From the NCBI GenBank assembly GCA_944324965.1, contig CALUYH010000008.1, positions 1 through 64,000 of the forward strand: a DNA stretch of 64,000 bases. Reading direction: 5' to 3'. Source of the stretch: Candidatus Avelusimicrobium gallinaceum (GTDB lineage Bacteria; Elusimicrobiota; Elusimicrobia; Elusimicrobiales; Elusimicrobiaceae). Both the position numbers and the translations under genes were made by a program. The notes under the pieces were generated by a model, which worked only from the letters and a program-made list of their open reading frames with translations, was not told the DNA's origin and searched no databases. Of this stretch, positions 33,541-41,300 are shown in pieces; the first letter of the stretch is position 1, and every line of letters begins with the position of its first letter.

Positions 33541-34776
33541 TTACTCCTCGTCGCCTTTGGCGGCGTATTCTTTAATCAGCGCCGTGATGATTTCGTTCTT
33601 TTGGATGTGCACGGTGCCTTCGTAAATCTGGGTGATTTTGGCGTCACGCATGTATTTTTCCAGCGGGAAATCGCGCATGTACGCGATACCGCCGCACAGC
33701 GTGACGCATTCGTCGGCCACTTCCATCGCCACGTTGGAGCAGAACAACTTGGCTTCCGCACTGTATTTGGTCCAGCGGGCGCCTTTTAATTTTTTCAGCT
33801 CGTCGTGCACGGTGGTACCGTTGGCCAGCGCGTTTTTGACGGCGGGCAAAAATTCTTCGTCCATCCGGTGCGTCAGGCTGTACACCAGCGCGCGGCCGGC
33901 TTCCACCTTGGCGGCCAGCTCGGCCACTTTGTGCCCGAGCGCCTGGAAGGTGATAATCGGCTGGCCGAACTGCTTGCGCGTGCGCAGGTACGGAATCGTT
34001 TCATCCAGCGCGCCCTGCGCAATGCCTACGGCCTGCGCCGCCACGCCGGGGCGGGAATAGTCCAGCGTTTCCTGCACGTATAACAGGCCGCGGCCTTCGC
34101 TGCCCAGCAGGTTTTCTTTCGGCACGCGGACATTTTCAAAAATCAGTTCATAGGTGGGGTTAGTGCGGATGCCCATTTTTTCTTCCTTCTTGCCGAAGGA
34201 AAAACCGGGCGTGCCCTTTTCAATCACCAGTAGCGAAATACCGCGTGCGCCGCGGGCCGGGTTGACGTTGACGGCCACGGTGTAGAAATCGGCTTCCTTG
34301 CCCGTGGAAATAAAGTGTTTGGTACCGTTTACCACGTAATAATCGCCGTCTTTGATGGCGGTGGTTTTAAGGGCGGTAGCGTCCGAACCGGCTTCGGGTT
34401 CCGTTAAGGCAAAGGCCCAGAGTTTTTTGCCGCTTGCAATATCCGGGCACCAGCGGTCGCGCTGTTCCTTGGTGGCGGCCAAAAACATCGGAATCGCGCC
34501 TAAAGCCGTCGTCCCCGGCGTAAGCGCCAGCCCCGCGCACACGCGCGAGAGCTCTTCAAACGCCATGGCCAGGCAGGTAATCCCCCCGCCCAGGCCGCCG
34601 TATTCTTCCGGCAGCCACAGGCCCATCAGGCCGGACTTGCGGTACTCTTCCAGTATTTCGTTGGAAAATTGTTCCTTGGCGTCCATTTCGGCGCGCAGGG
34701 GTTTGAGCTTTTTTTGGGCAAATTCCCGTGTAGCGTTGAGAACTTCCTGCTCCATTTCGTTAATTGCGTAATCCAT
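33541..34776 (-). CDS. Acyl-CoA dehydrogenase (butyryl-CoA dehydrogenase-like)
   Basis: A 411-aa flavoenzyme with all three ACAD regions: helical N-domain (EYRKSGLMGLWLPEEYGGLG), LTEPEAGSDATALKTTA, and C-domain YLRTRKQFGQPIITFQA, and CGGIAYMRDFPLEKYMRDAKITQIYEGT. Glu in the IYEGT-type motif is the usual catalytic base region of short-chain dehydrogenases. Directly upstream of etfBA, it probably forms a Bcd-Etf complex reducing an enoyl-CoA. Chain length specificity cannot be read here. Start overlaps the glycosyltransferase stop (TAATG). Confidence 0.93.
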   Translation of the reverse strand: MDYAINEMEQEVLNATREFAQKKLKPLRAEMDAKEQFSNEILEEYRKSGLMGLWLPEEYGGLGGGITCLAMAFEELSRVCAGLALTPGTTALGAIPMFLAATKEQRDRWCPDIASGKKLWAFALTEPEAGSDATALKTTAIKDGDYYVVNGTKHFISTGKEADFYTVAVNVNPARGARGISLLVIEKGTPGFSFGKKEEKMGIRTNPTYELIFENVRVPKENLLGSEGRGLLYVQETLDYSRPGVAAQAVGIAQGALDETIPYLRTRKQFGQPIITFQALGHKVAELAAKVEAGRALVYSLTHRMDEEFLPAVKNALANGTTVHDELKKLKGARWTKYSAEAKLFCSNVAMEVADECVTLCGGIAYMRDFPLEKYMRDAKITQIYEGTVHIQKNEIITALIKEYAAKGDEE

Positions 34777-36008
34777 TATTTTTCTCCCGGGTTAAACTTT
34801 CTAAAATGTCTGCGTTTTCTGAAGAAACGTCTTTTGCCGCCGTTTTTCTTGGTGGGCGGGACCAAACTTCTGTACAGCCGTTCTTGCTTTTTAACCATCG
34901 TTGCCGCCGTAAATTCGGAAAAATCACGGTGGTCAATGGCGGCTTCAAAGCGTTCGCGCAAGGACGCGTGGCGCAAAAGCACTTTTAATTTGTCGGCAAA
35001 GGTGTTGATGTCGTTGGGCGCCACCAAAAAACCCGTTTTGTTGTTGGTAATCACTTCGCCAATGCCGTCCACGTCGTAGCACACGGCGGGCACGCGCATG
35101 GACATGGCTTCCAGCAAGGACATCGGCAACCCCTCGCGCAAAGAAACACTGGCGTACACGTCGCAAATGGCCAACAGTTCCAGCGGGTCGTTGCGCCAAC
35201 CGGGGAACAGGACCTGTTTTTCAATGCTTAAATTTTTGGCCAGGTTTTCGGCGGTTTCTTTCAGCGGGCCCTCGCCGGTGAAGATGAAATAAACATTCTT
35301 CATCTGGCTGAGCACTTTGTAGGCGGCGAGCACAAAGTGGATGGGGTTTTTAAGCGGTTTAAAATTGGCCAGCGCCAACACCACCTTGGCATTGGCCGGG
35401 ATTTTTAAGGACGCTTTTTTGGCCACCGGGTCAAACTTGAGCGGCAAAATGGGGTTGAAATTCACCCCCGCGCGGATGAGCTCCGTGCGGACCCCTTTGC
35501 CAATGCCCAGCTGTTTGGCTTCGGCGGCGTTGCGGCGGGAAACGAACACCAATACGTCCGTAAACCGGGCGCAGAATTTTTCCACCGCCACGAAAAATTT
35601 GAACTGTTTGGGCCCGTGTTCTTTGGCAAAGCCCAGCCCGTGGAACGTGTGCACCACTTTGGCTTTGCGCCAAAACAACCGCGCGGCAATGCGGCCCAGC
35701 ACGCCCGCTTTGGGGGCGTTGGTGTGCACAATATCCGGCTTGACGCGGCGCAAAATAAGCCCCATTTGCACCAGGGCCGCCAAATCGTGAAAAATGTATT
35801 TCGGGCGGATGTCGTGGCGCAGCGCGGAAATAAAAAACACGTGCTGCGGGTCGTTTTTCAGGCGGGCGTCCAACCGGCCGCCCGGGCCGCAGGCCAGGTA
35901 CGTTTCAAACTGTTGTTTGTTGATGTTTTTAAGCGTAAGCAGCACGCTGGCTTGCGCGCCGCCCTGGTCCATACGGGTGATGAAGTAGAGTATTTTTGTC
36001 TTTTGCAT
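34776..36008 (-). CDS. Family 4 glycosyltransferase (GT-B)
   Basis: A 410-aa GT4-type enzyme: N-terminal ITRMDQGGAQASVLLTLKN, VHTNAPKAGVLGRIAA, VHTFHGLGF, and C-terminal FTGEGPLKETAE, FPGWRNDPLELLAICDVYASVSLREGLPMSLLEAMSM, PAVCYDVDGIGEVI and NKTGFLV. It transfers a sugar from a nucleotide-sugar donor, probably for surface glycans. The basic C-terminus (KKNGGKRRFFRKRRHFRK) could bind membrane. It sits one base after the SpoIID-like stop and overlaps the dehydrogenase start. Confidence 0.9.
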   Translation of the reverse strand: MQKTKILYFITRMDQGGAQASVLLTLKNINKQQFETYLACGPGGRLDARLKNDPQHVFFISALRHDIRPKYIFHDLAALVQMGLILRRVKPDIVHTNAPKAGVLGRIAARLFWRKAKVVHTFHGLGFAKEHGPKQFKFFVAVEKFCARFTDVLVFVSRRNAAEAKQLGIGKGVRTELIRAGVNFNPILPLKFDPVAKKASLKIPANAKVVLALANFKPLKNPIHFVLAAYKVLSQMKNVYFIFTGEGPLKETAENLAKNLSIEKQVLFPGWRNDPLELLAICDVYASVSLREGLPMSLLEAMSMRVPAVCYDVDGIGEVITNNKTGFLVAPNDINTFADKLKVLLRHASLRERFEAAIDHRDFSEFTAATMVKKQERLYRSLVPPTKKNGGKRRFFRKRRHFRKFNPGEK

Positions 36009-38201
36009 TTACTTGATGGTTCCTGTGGCAGTATCCAAGATGCGGGCCTCGGGAAAATAATACTTGATAATCGCCATATAGTCCGCGCCTTGTTTGGCTA
36101 AACCGTCCGCCCCCTGCAAGCAAAGTCCGTAGCCCAGCCCCGTGTCATACCCGCGCACCAAGACGCTTTTGATGTTTTTCCCTTTGTACAACGGCACTGC
36201 ATCAAACAGGTTGGAGCGCATTGTGCCCGCGCTTAAAAGAAACGCGACCTCCTGCGGGGTTTTGGCTTCGTACGAGCCTTTGCTGCCTTCAAAACGCATG
36301 GACAAAATGCGCCCCGTGGGCGTAAACGACGTAGGCGTCAACGCGCGCAATTTGCCGATGTTTTGTTTGACGGCGATACGGTTTTGAATCTCTTTGCCAT
36401 CGTACAAATACATCCATTTCACGCCCGACCAGCGGGTCGGGTCCTGCGGGCGGGAATACAAATCCGCCGGCGGATTGGACAGAATGTATTTGCTGACGTT
36501 GGCGGGCGAGAATACGTAGCCCGGTTTGTACGCGCTGTTTTCCAGCGAGTCCGCGGTAAGGACGCCGCAGTCGGCATAGGCGCCGGCCTGGGCCTCGGTC
36601 AGGCGGATTTTGCTGGATTCTTTGGACGCGTCCAACAACTTCTTAAAAATCAGGTTAATGCCTTTAAATTGAAAGTGCACATCGTTATCGGTGATGTGGT
36701 AGGGCTCGTCTTGATGGTCGGCCACCGCCTTGAGCAAGGCCGAGCGGAACACCACCGCCAGGGCTTGCAGGGCCGATTCGTGCGTGACGTCCTGCACTTG
36801 GGTGGCCAGCAGGGCCGGGATTAAATCTTCGGCGTTTACTTCGTTAACCAGTTTAATGCCCGTAGGCGTGGGGATAACGATTAACGCGCCTTTTAATTCC
36901 TTGTCGCTTAAATCCGCCGCAAAAATGTTCTTGGCCGTGGCGTTGCGCACCAGCAGGGTGCGGTCCGCATTTTCCAGCGACACGGTAAACGGACGCTTGG
37001 CCGAAAATTCCACGTGCCCTTTGGCGTTTTGAAAGTCCACGCCGCCCGTTTCCGGGTTGAAGACGATGGTTTTTTCTATATACGAAGGCGCCCGCAGCAC
37101 GGTGCCCAGCTTTTCGTCTTCCACGCGCATCGTGCCCGAGGACATCAGCGAGAACGCCTGCAATTCCTGCGGCACTTGTTCGCGGTTGGCGTACAGGGCC
37201 ATTTTTACTTTTTCGGACGGGGTGGAAATCATTTCGTGCACGATGGGCTGTTCCAGGCGCAAATAGAACAAATAGTCCACGCTTTTATCGCCGAGCTTCT
37301 TGGCGTATTTGGCAATTTTTTTGGCAAGGTCTTTATTTTCCGGGTCCAGGCTGTACAAGGTGGAATAATACTGCCAGGCGCGCAGGTTGTCTTTGTCCTT
37401 TTCGGACAGTTTGGCAAACAGTTCCACCGCGGCGTAGTTGCGCTCGTCGTGCGATAAGGCCTGCTGCAAAAACACCGGCGCCAATTTGCGCGAGGACTTC
37501 ATTTCCGACGCAATCCGCCCCAGCATATACGACACGAACGAAATGGCGTACGGATTGGACGTATAGAGGTATTGCAATTCGGTGGCGGCCTGTTCTTTTT
37601 TGCCGTCCAGGTACCACGCCAGCGCCGTGCCCAGCTTGGCGGAAGAAACGTATTCAAAATCGGCGGTTAAATAAAGCAAATTCTGGAAGGATTGGCGCGC
37701 TTTTTTGTACTTGCCCGAAGAAAGCAAAATCCAGCCGCGCGTCAGTTCGGCAAAGGGGTCGTCCGGGTTGTAGCGGCAGGCGGCGTCGGCGTATTTGACG
37801 GCCTGTTTCACAAGCCCGCGCTGCAACGACATTACCGCCAGTTCCAAATTGGCGGCCGAAGCGACTTTGGGGTCGGAAGCATTTTCAAAGGTTTTAAAGG
37901 AAAAATAACATTCGTCCGTATCGCCCTGCACGCATTTTTGGGCGACGTCGGCAATTTCCGGCGGGAGCGTATAGTCCAGCACGGTTTGGTGCAATACGGT
38001 TTCGTTTAGTTTGCTGTCCACGCGCGTAGCCGCCAGGGTGGATTTGCTGACCGTTTGAGCGGGCGCTTCCTCCTCGTCCGACGGCTGGGCGGCAACCGTC
38101 CCCGCCGCTGCGGACGCAACTGCGTCCGGCGCACTCCACACGGCCTGCGGCGCACTTAGCGCGCCGGCCAAAAACGCCAGCAAAAGCAAACATTTCTTCA
38201 T
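36009..38201 (-). CDS. TPR plus degenerate SpoIID/LytB-like exported protein
   Basis: About 730 aa with signal peptide and Ala-rich linker, TPRs (about 105-330: CRYNPDDPFAELTRGWILLSSGKYKKAR), then a SpoIID-type domain. The landmark corresponding to VNxVxLEDYLxGVVPSEMP reads LVNEVNAEDLIPALLATQVQ, so the catalytic Glu of SpoIID transglycosylases appears to be Gln. The ending GWGHGVGMSQxGA reads GYDTGLGYGLCLQGADGLA, losing the His. It ends KYYFPEARI as the family does. It is probably a non-catalytic peptidoglycan-binding relative. First gene of the GT-ACAD-Etf operon; ATG 38201 chosen from -10 spacing. Confidence 0.75.
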   Translation of the reverse strand: MKKCLLLLAFLAGALSAPQAVWSAPDAVASAAAGTVAAQPSDEEEAPAQTVSKSTLAATRVDSKLNETVLHQTVLDYTLPPEIADVAQKCVQGDTDECYFSFKTFENASDPKVASAANLELAVMSLQRGLVKQAVKYADAACRYNPDDPFAELTRGWILLSSGKYKKARQSFQNLLYLTADFEYVSSAKLGTALAWYLDGKKEQAATELQYLYTSNPYAISFVSYMLGRIASEMKSSRKLAPVFLQQALSHDERNYAAVELFAKLSEKDKDNLRAWQYYSTLYSLDPENKDLAKKIAKYAKKLGDKSVDYLFYLRLEQPIVHEMISTPSEKVKMALYANREQVPQELQAFSLMSSGTMRVEDEKLGTVLRAPSYIEKTIVFNPETGGVDFQNAKGHVEFSAKRPFTVSLENADRTLLVRNATAKNIFAADLSDKELKGALIVIPTPTGIKLVNEVNAEDLIPALLATQVQDVTHESALQALAVVFRSALLKAVADHQDEPYHITDNDVHFQFKGINLIFKKLLDASKESSKIRLTEAQAGAYADCGVLTADSLENSAYKPGYVFSPANVSKYILSNPPADLYSRPQDPTRWSGVKWMYLYDGKEIQNRIAVKQNIGKLRALTPTSFTPTGRILSMRFEGSKGSYEAKTPQEVAFLLSAGTMRSNLFDAVPLYKGKNIKSVLVRGYDTGLGYGLCLQGADGLAKQGADYMAIIKYYFPEARILDTATGTIK

Positions 38202-38216
38202 ATACAAATTATAGCA
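38202..38216 (-). promoter_or_regulatory. Extended -10 placed for a leaderless transcript
   Basis: Minus strand: TG-C-TATAAT (hexamer 38208-38213), 6 nt, then ATG at 38201. No Shine-Dalgarno. Near identical to the kdsA start region. Confidence 0.6.
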
Positions 38217-38297
38217 AATTGGGCCTGCAAAAACCCCGCTTTGTGCCGGCCGTCCGTGGCCGCCGCAGCCGACTTGCCAAAAGCCCCGTCAGCCCGC

Positions 38298-38327
38298 AAA
38301 AAAGGAGCGGACGAAATCGTCCGCTCC
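38298..38327 (-). terminator. Rho-independent terminator of tig
   Basis: Minus strand: GGAGCGGACGA/TCGTCCGCTCC, a perfect 11-bp stem, followed by T6. Confidence 0.88.
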
Positions 38328-38446
38328 CTGAGGTTAAAACCGCTTGTCCAGGCCATATGCCGTGTATTCATACGACGTGGAAAACGGCTCGTGCGGGGAC
38401 GAAACACCCCGCCCGCAAAACGGACGGGGTATTCGTTCCGGCAAAT

Positions 38447-39736
38447 TTATTTGTATTTGGCTTGTTCTTTGATGAAATCAAAGACTTTGCGTTCGCTGAG
38501 CGTAGCCAGGATGTGCGCTTTGCGTTCGTCAAAGAAGGCTCTGATTTTCTTTTCGTCTTCTTTGTTTTGGGAATTGGCGGCAATGCTCTTGTCCAGTTCC
38601 GCTTTCCAATCGGCCTCGGTGGCTTCCAGGTTTTCCTTCTTGGCGATGGCGTGCACGATGTAGCCGATGCGCAAATCCTTTTCCACGCTGGGGCGGATGC
38701 GTTCTTCAAACGCTTTTTTCTGGTCCGCGGTCAGCTGTTCGGGTTTGAGCTGGGTCATGCTGCGCACAAAGTTGTTTAAGGAAGATTCGGTATATTCTTC
38801 CACCAGGCTTTGCGGCAGGTCAAAATTATTCATTTTGACCAGGTGGTTTTCAATCTGGGCGATTTCGTCGCGGCGGGCGTTTTGTTTGGCTTCTTCGTCC
38901 AGGCTTTCTTTCACTTTGGCTTTCAACGCGTCCAAGGTGTCAAAGCCCATATCTTTGGCGAAGGAATCATCCAACGCGGGCACGAGTTTGTTTTTAATAT
39001 CGTCCACCGTTACGTGGAAGGAAAGCGTATCGTTGCCTTCTTTGGTTTCGTAATCTTTTACGTCGCCTTTCTTCAGGCCTTTAATCGCTTCGGCCAGGCC
39101 GGGCATCGTCTGCGGGGCGGCCATGTCAATCAGTTCGCTGTCGGCGCTTAATTTATAGTCGTCTTTGCCGTTGCGTTTGCCCGTGTAGTGCACGACGGCG
39201 TAGCATTTGTCGTCAATCACGGCGCCTTCGGCCGCGCTTTCCAGGCGGGCGTTGGCATCCAGCACGCGGTTCAAATTGTCGGCCACGTCCTGTTCGGTCG
39301 CGGTTTCGGGTTTTTTGGCGATTTCAATGCCTTTGTAATCTTTTACGTCAAATTCCGGGGCAACGTCCACGGCGATTTCAAACGTAAAGGGTTTGCCTTC
39401 GGCAAAGTTTACGAAATCGGCCTTGGTGAGCGTGGGCACGGCTACGGCGTCCAACTTGGCGTCCGTAATGGCCGAATTGATGGCGGCTTTGACCGTCAAA
39501 TCCAACGCGCGTTCTTTAATATGTCCGGCGAAATTTTGTTTTACCAGGTCCAACGGTACTTTGCCGGCGCGGAAGCCTTGCATCTGCGCGCGGGATTGAA
39601 CCTGCACGGCGGCGTTTTGAAAGCATTTGGTTACCAGTTCCGGGGCGGCTTCCACGGACAGCGTCACGCGGCAGCCTTCTTTTTTAAGTTGTTGGGTTTT
39701 TACTTCCCCGCTCTGGGCGGTTTTAAAGATGGACAT
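38447..39736 (-). CDS. tig: Trigger factor chaperone
   Basis: A 429-aa three-domain protein. The N-terminal ribosome-binding domain has the tail signature MQGFRAGKVPLDLVKQNF (GFRxGKxP). The PPIase domain carries DDKCYAVVHYTGKRNGK and MPGLAEAIKGLKKGDVKDY. The long helical C-domain (LVEEYTESSLNNFVRSM) follows. It binds nascent chains at the ribosome exit and, as usual in bacteria, is a single copy in the window. GGAG lies 10 nt upstream of ATG. Two tRNA genes lie directly upstream on the same strand with no terminator between, so it is likely co-transcribed with them. Confidence 0.94.
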   Translation of the reverse strand: MSIFKTAQSGEVKTQQLKKEGCRVTLSVEAAPELVTKCFQNAAVQVQSRAQMQGFRAGKVPLDLVKQNFAGHIKERALDLTVKAAINSAITDAKLDAVAVPTLTKADFVNFAEGKPFTFEIAVDVAPEFDVKDYKGIEIAKKPETATEQDVADNLNRVLDANARLESAAEGAVIDDKCYAVVHYTGKRNGKDDYKLSADSELIDMAAPQTMPGLAEAIKGLKKGDVKDYETKEGNDTLSFHVTVDDIKNKLVPALDDSFAKDMGFDTLDALKAKVKESLDEEAKQNARRDEIAQIENHLVKMNNFDLPQSLVEEYTESSLNNFVRSMTQLKPEQLTADQKKAFEERIRPSVEKDLRIGYIVHAIAKKENLEATEADWKAELDKSIAANSQNKEDEKKIRAFFDERKAHILATLSERKVFDFIKEQAKYK

Positions 39737-39775
39737 ACGTTCAGCACTCCTTAACTATCGGTCAAGCCGAAATTC

Positions 39776-39857
39776 TGGACGGAGAGGGACTTGAACCCTC
39801 ACGGATTGCTCCATACGCTCCTAAGGCGTACGCGTCTACCAATTCCGCCATCCGTCC
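39776..39857 (-). tRNA. tRNA-Leu (anticodon TAG)
   Basis: Acceptor GGACGGA pairs with TCCGTCC, discriminator A. The anticodon loop CTTAGGA reads anticodon TAG. A long variable arm and GGTTCAAGTCC T-loop are present. 3' CCA is not encoded. The gene lies 40 bp before tig. Confidence 0.93.
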
Positions 39858-39887
39858 TATTTATTTTTACTGTCAGAAAAACTAAAG

Positions 39888-39960
39888 TGGGCCATGTGAG
39901 GCTCGAACTCACGACCTTACGCTTAAGAGGCGTCTGCTCTACCAACTGAGCTAATGGCCC
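39888..39960 (-). tRNA. tRNA-Lys (anticodon CTT)
   Basis: Acceptor GGGCCAT/ATGGCCC, D-arm AGCTCAGTTGGTAGAGC, anticodon loop CTCTTAA with anticodon CTT, T-arm GAGTTCGAGCCTC. CCA not encoded. Confidence 0.93.
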
Positions 39961-39978
39961 GAAAGGGTTTACGATTAG

Positions 39979-40007
39979 ATTATAGCAAAAACGGAGGTTT
40001 GGGTAAA
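39979..40007 (-). promoter_or_regulatory. Promoter of the tRNA-Lys/tRNA-Leu/tig unit
   Basis: Minus strand: -35 TTTACC (40002-40007), 17-nt spacer, extended -10 TTTTTGC-TATAAT (hexamer 39979-39984), 19 nt before tRNA-Lys. Confidence 0.65.
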
Positions 40008-40087
40008 CGCCCCGCGGAGGGGCTGCTCCGTTTTGGAGATAATTTATTGTAACAAATTTTCCCCCGGCTGGCAATCGGTAAAATCGG

Positions 40088-40117
40088 TTGACAAGCCCCC
40101 CGCACAAACATTACAAT
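40088..40117 (+). promoter_or_regulatory. Promoter for the 40181 gene
   Basis: -35 TTGACA (40088-40093), 18-nt spacer, -10 TACAAT (40112-40117). AGGA precedes the ATG at 40181. Confidence 0.65.
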
Positions 40118-40180
40118 ACAAGTAAGGCCTCCCGCCGTTCATACCGGCCCTGCCGCTTTCTCATACAATAGGAACCAATT

Positions 40181-41293
40181 ATGAACAACATCTCTCGCAC
40201 TACTAAAAACATCCTGCTTTCGGCTGGGATGATCACGTTGTTTACCGCACCTGCATACTGCCAGGTACCTGCTGCCAAAACGTTTTTTTCCAAATTACGC
40301 GGGCTTTTCCGTCCGCGCGTGACGGCGCCCGTCAAAACCCCCGCCCAAACGCTGCCCAAAGGCCTCTCTTTGGCGCAGGTTAAAGCGCTCCAGAACAAGC
40401 CTGCCAAAACACCCATTACCAACCTGAGCTCGTTACGCCCTTTATCGGACGACACCACCGCCCGCGTGCAAGCCATTTTGGCCCCCACGCTGCGCAAACC
40501 CGCGGAAGATTTTTACGGTTTATTTAAACAAATCGTATACGCGCACTGGAAAAACCGCTCCGTCACCAAACAAATCACGCAAGATTATTATTATGAGGTG
40601 TATGTGCTGTTGCAGCACGCCGTCCATTTAAATAAGATGCTGGGCTACACTACTTTATCTTCTTACCTGCGCCAACATAACGGCCAAATGCCCACGCTGA
40701 TGCCCTACGGCTCCTATCAAGTCACCCCTCATTCCCGCCAGGTGCTGGTTGTCTACGCCGGGGAAGAGTTAAACAACTTGCTTAGCAAAATGCTTGCGCG
40801 CTCGCCGTCCAAACGCCAGCCGACGCCCGACGAATGGATTGCCATCAACACGCTCAGCACGATGTTGCCGGCCCCCGGCCGCCCGGTGTTTTACGATTTA
40901 CTGGTGGAAAAACGCTACGCCGATTTGCAGGCCATCGCGCTGGACCCGTACTTAAAAAATCCCGACACGCTGCGCCGCATCCAAGCCCAAGAAGCGCCCG
41001 TCATCCCGACGAAGGCCGAACGGATTGCCCACTATAAAAAGATGTTAAACAGCTTGGAAAAAGAACAGCAAAAATTGCAAAGCGTTCTGCCCTATCAGCA
41101 ACAGCAATACGCCAAGAAAAAAGTAATTTACGGCCTGCTGATGGACAACAACCAAACGAAAGACGCCGCCGCCGCCAAGAAAGAGATGGATAAAGCCTCC
41201 GCCCGGTTGCTTCGCACGCAAAAACGCCTGCAACAAGTGACGGACTCAGCGGAACAAATACGTTTCGGACTCCGCTTTTTGGAAGGAAAATAA
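40181..41293 (+). CDS. Secreted protein with C-terminal coiled coil, unknown function
   Basis: A 370-aa protein with signal peptide (1-27, ending AYC-QV). A Pro/Lys-rich stretch (RPRVTAPVKTPAQTLPKG) precedes a helical globular region (DYYYEVYVLLQHAVHLNKMLGYTTLSSYLRQHNG). The last about 100 residues form a coiled coil (HYKKMLNSLEKEQQKLQ, KKEMDKASARLLRTQKRLQQV). No known family recognised. The next gene follows after 7 bp, so the two are probably co-transcribed. Confidence 0.75.
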   Translation: MNNISRTTKNILLSAGMITLFTAPAYCQVPAAKTFFSKLRGLFRPRVTAPVKTPAQTLPKGLSLAQVKALQNKPAKTPITNLSSLRPLSDDTTARVQAILAPTLRKPAEDFYGLFKQIVYAHWKNRSVTKQITQDYYYEVYVLLQHAVHLNKMLGYTTLSSYLRQHNGQMPTLMPYGSYQVTPHSRQVLVVYAGEELNNLLSKMLARSPSKRQPTPDEWIAINTLSTMLPAPGRPVFYDLLVEKRYADLQAIALDPYLKNPDTLRRIQAQEAPVIPTKAERIAHYKKMLNSLEKEQQKLQSVLPYQQQQYAKKKVIYGLLMDNNQTKDAAAAKKEMDKASARLLRTQKRLQQVTDSAEQIRFGLRFLEGK

Positions 41294-41300
41294 TTGCATT

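Noticed and set aside
39799-40107. Minus ORF of 102 aa across the tRNA pair
   Set aside because: Contains tRNA-derived peptide (GPLAQLVEQTPLKRKVVSSSL), a common false positive.
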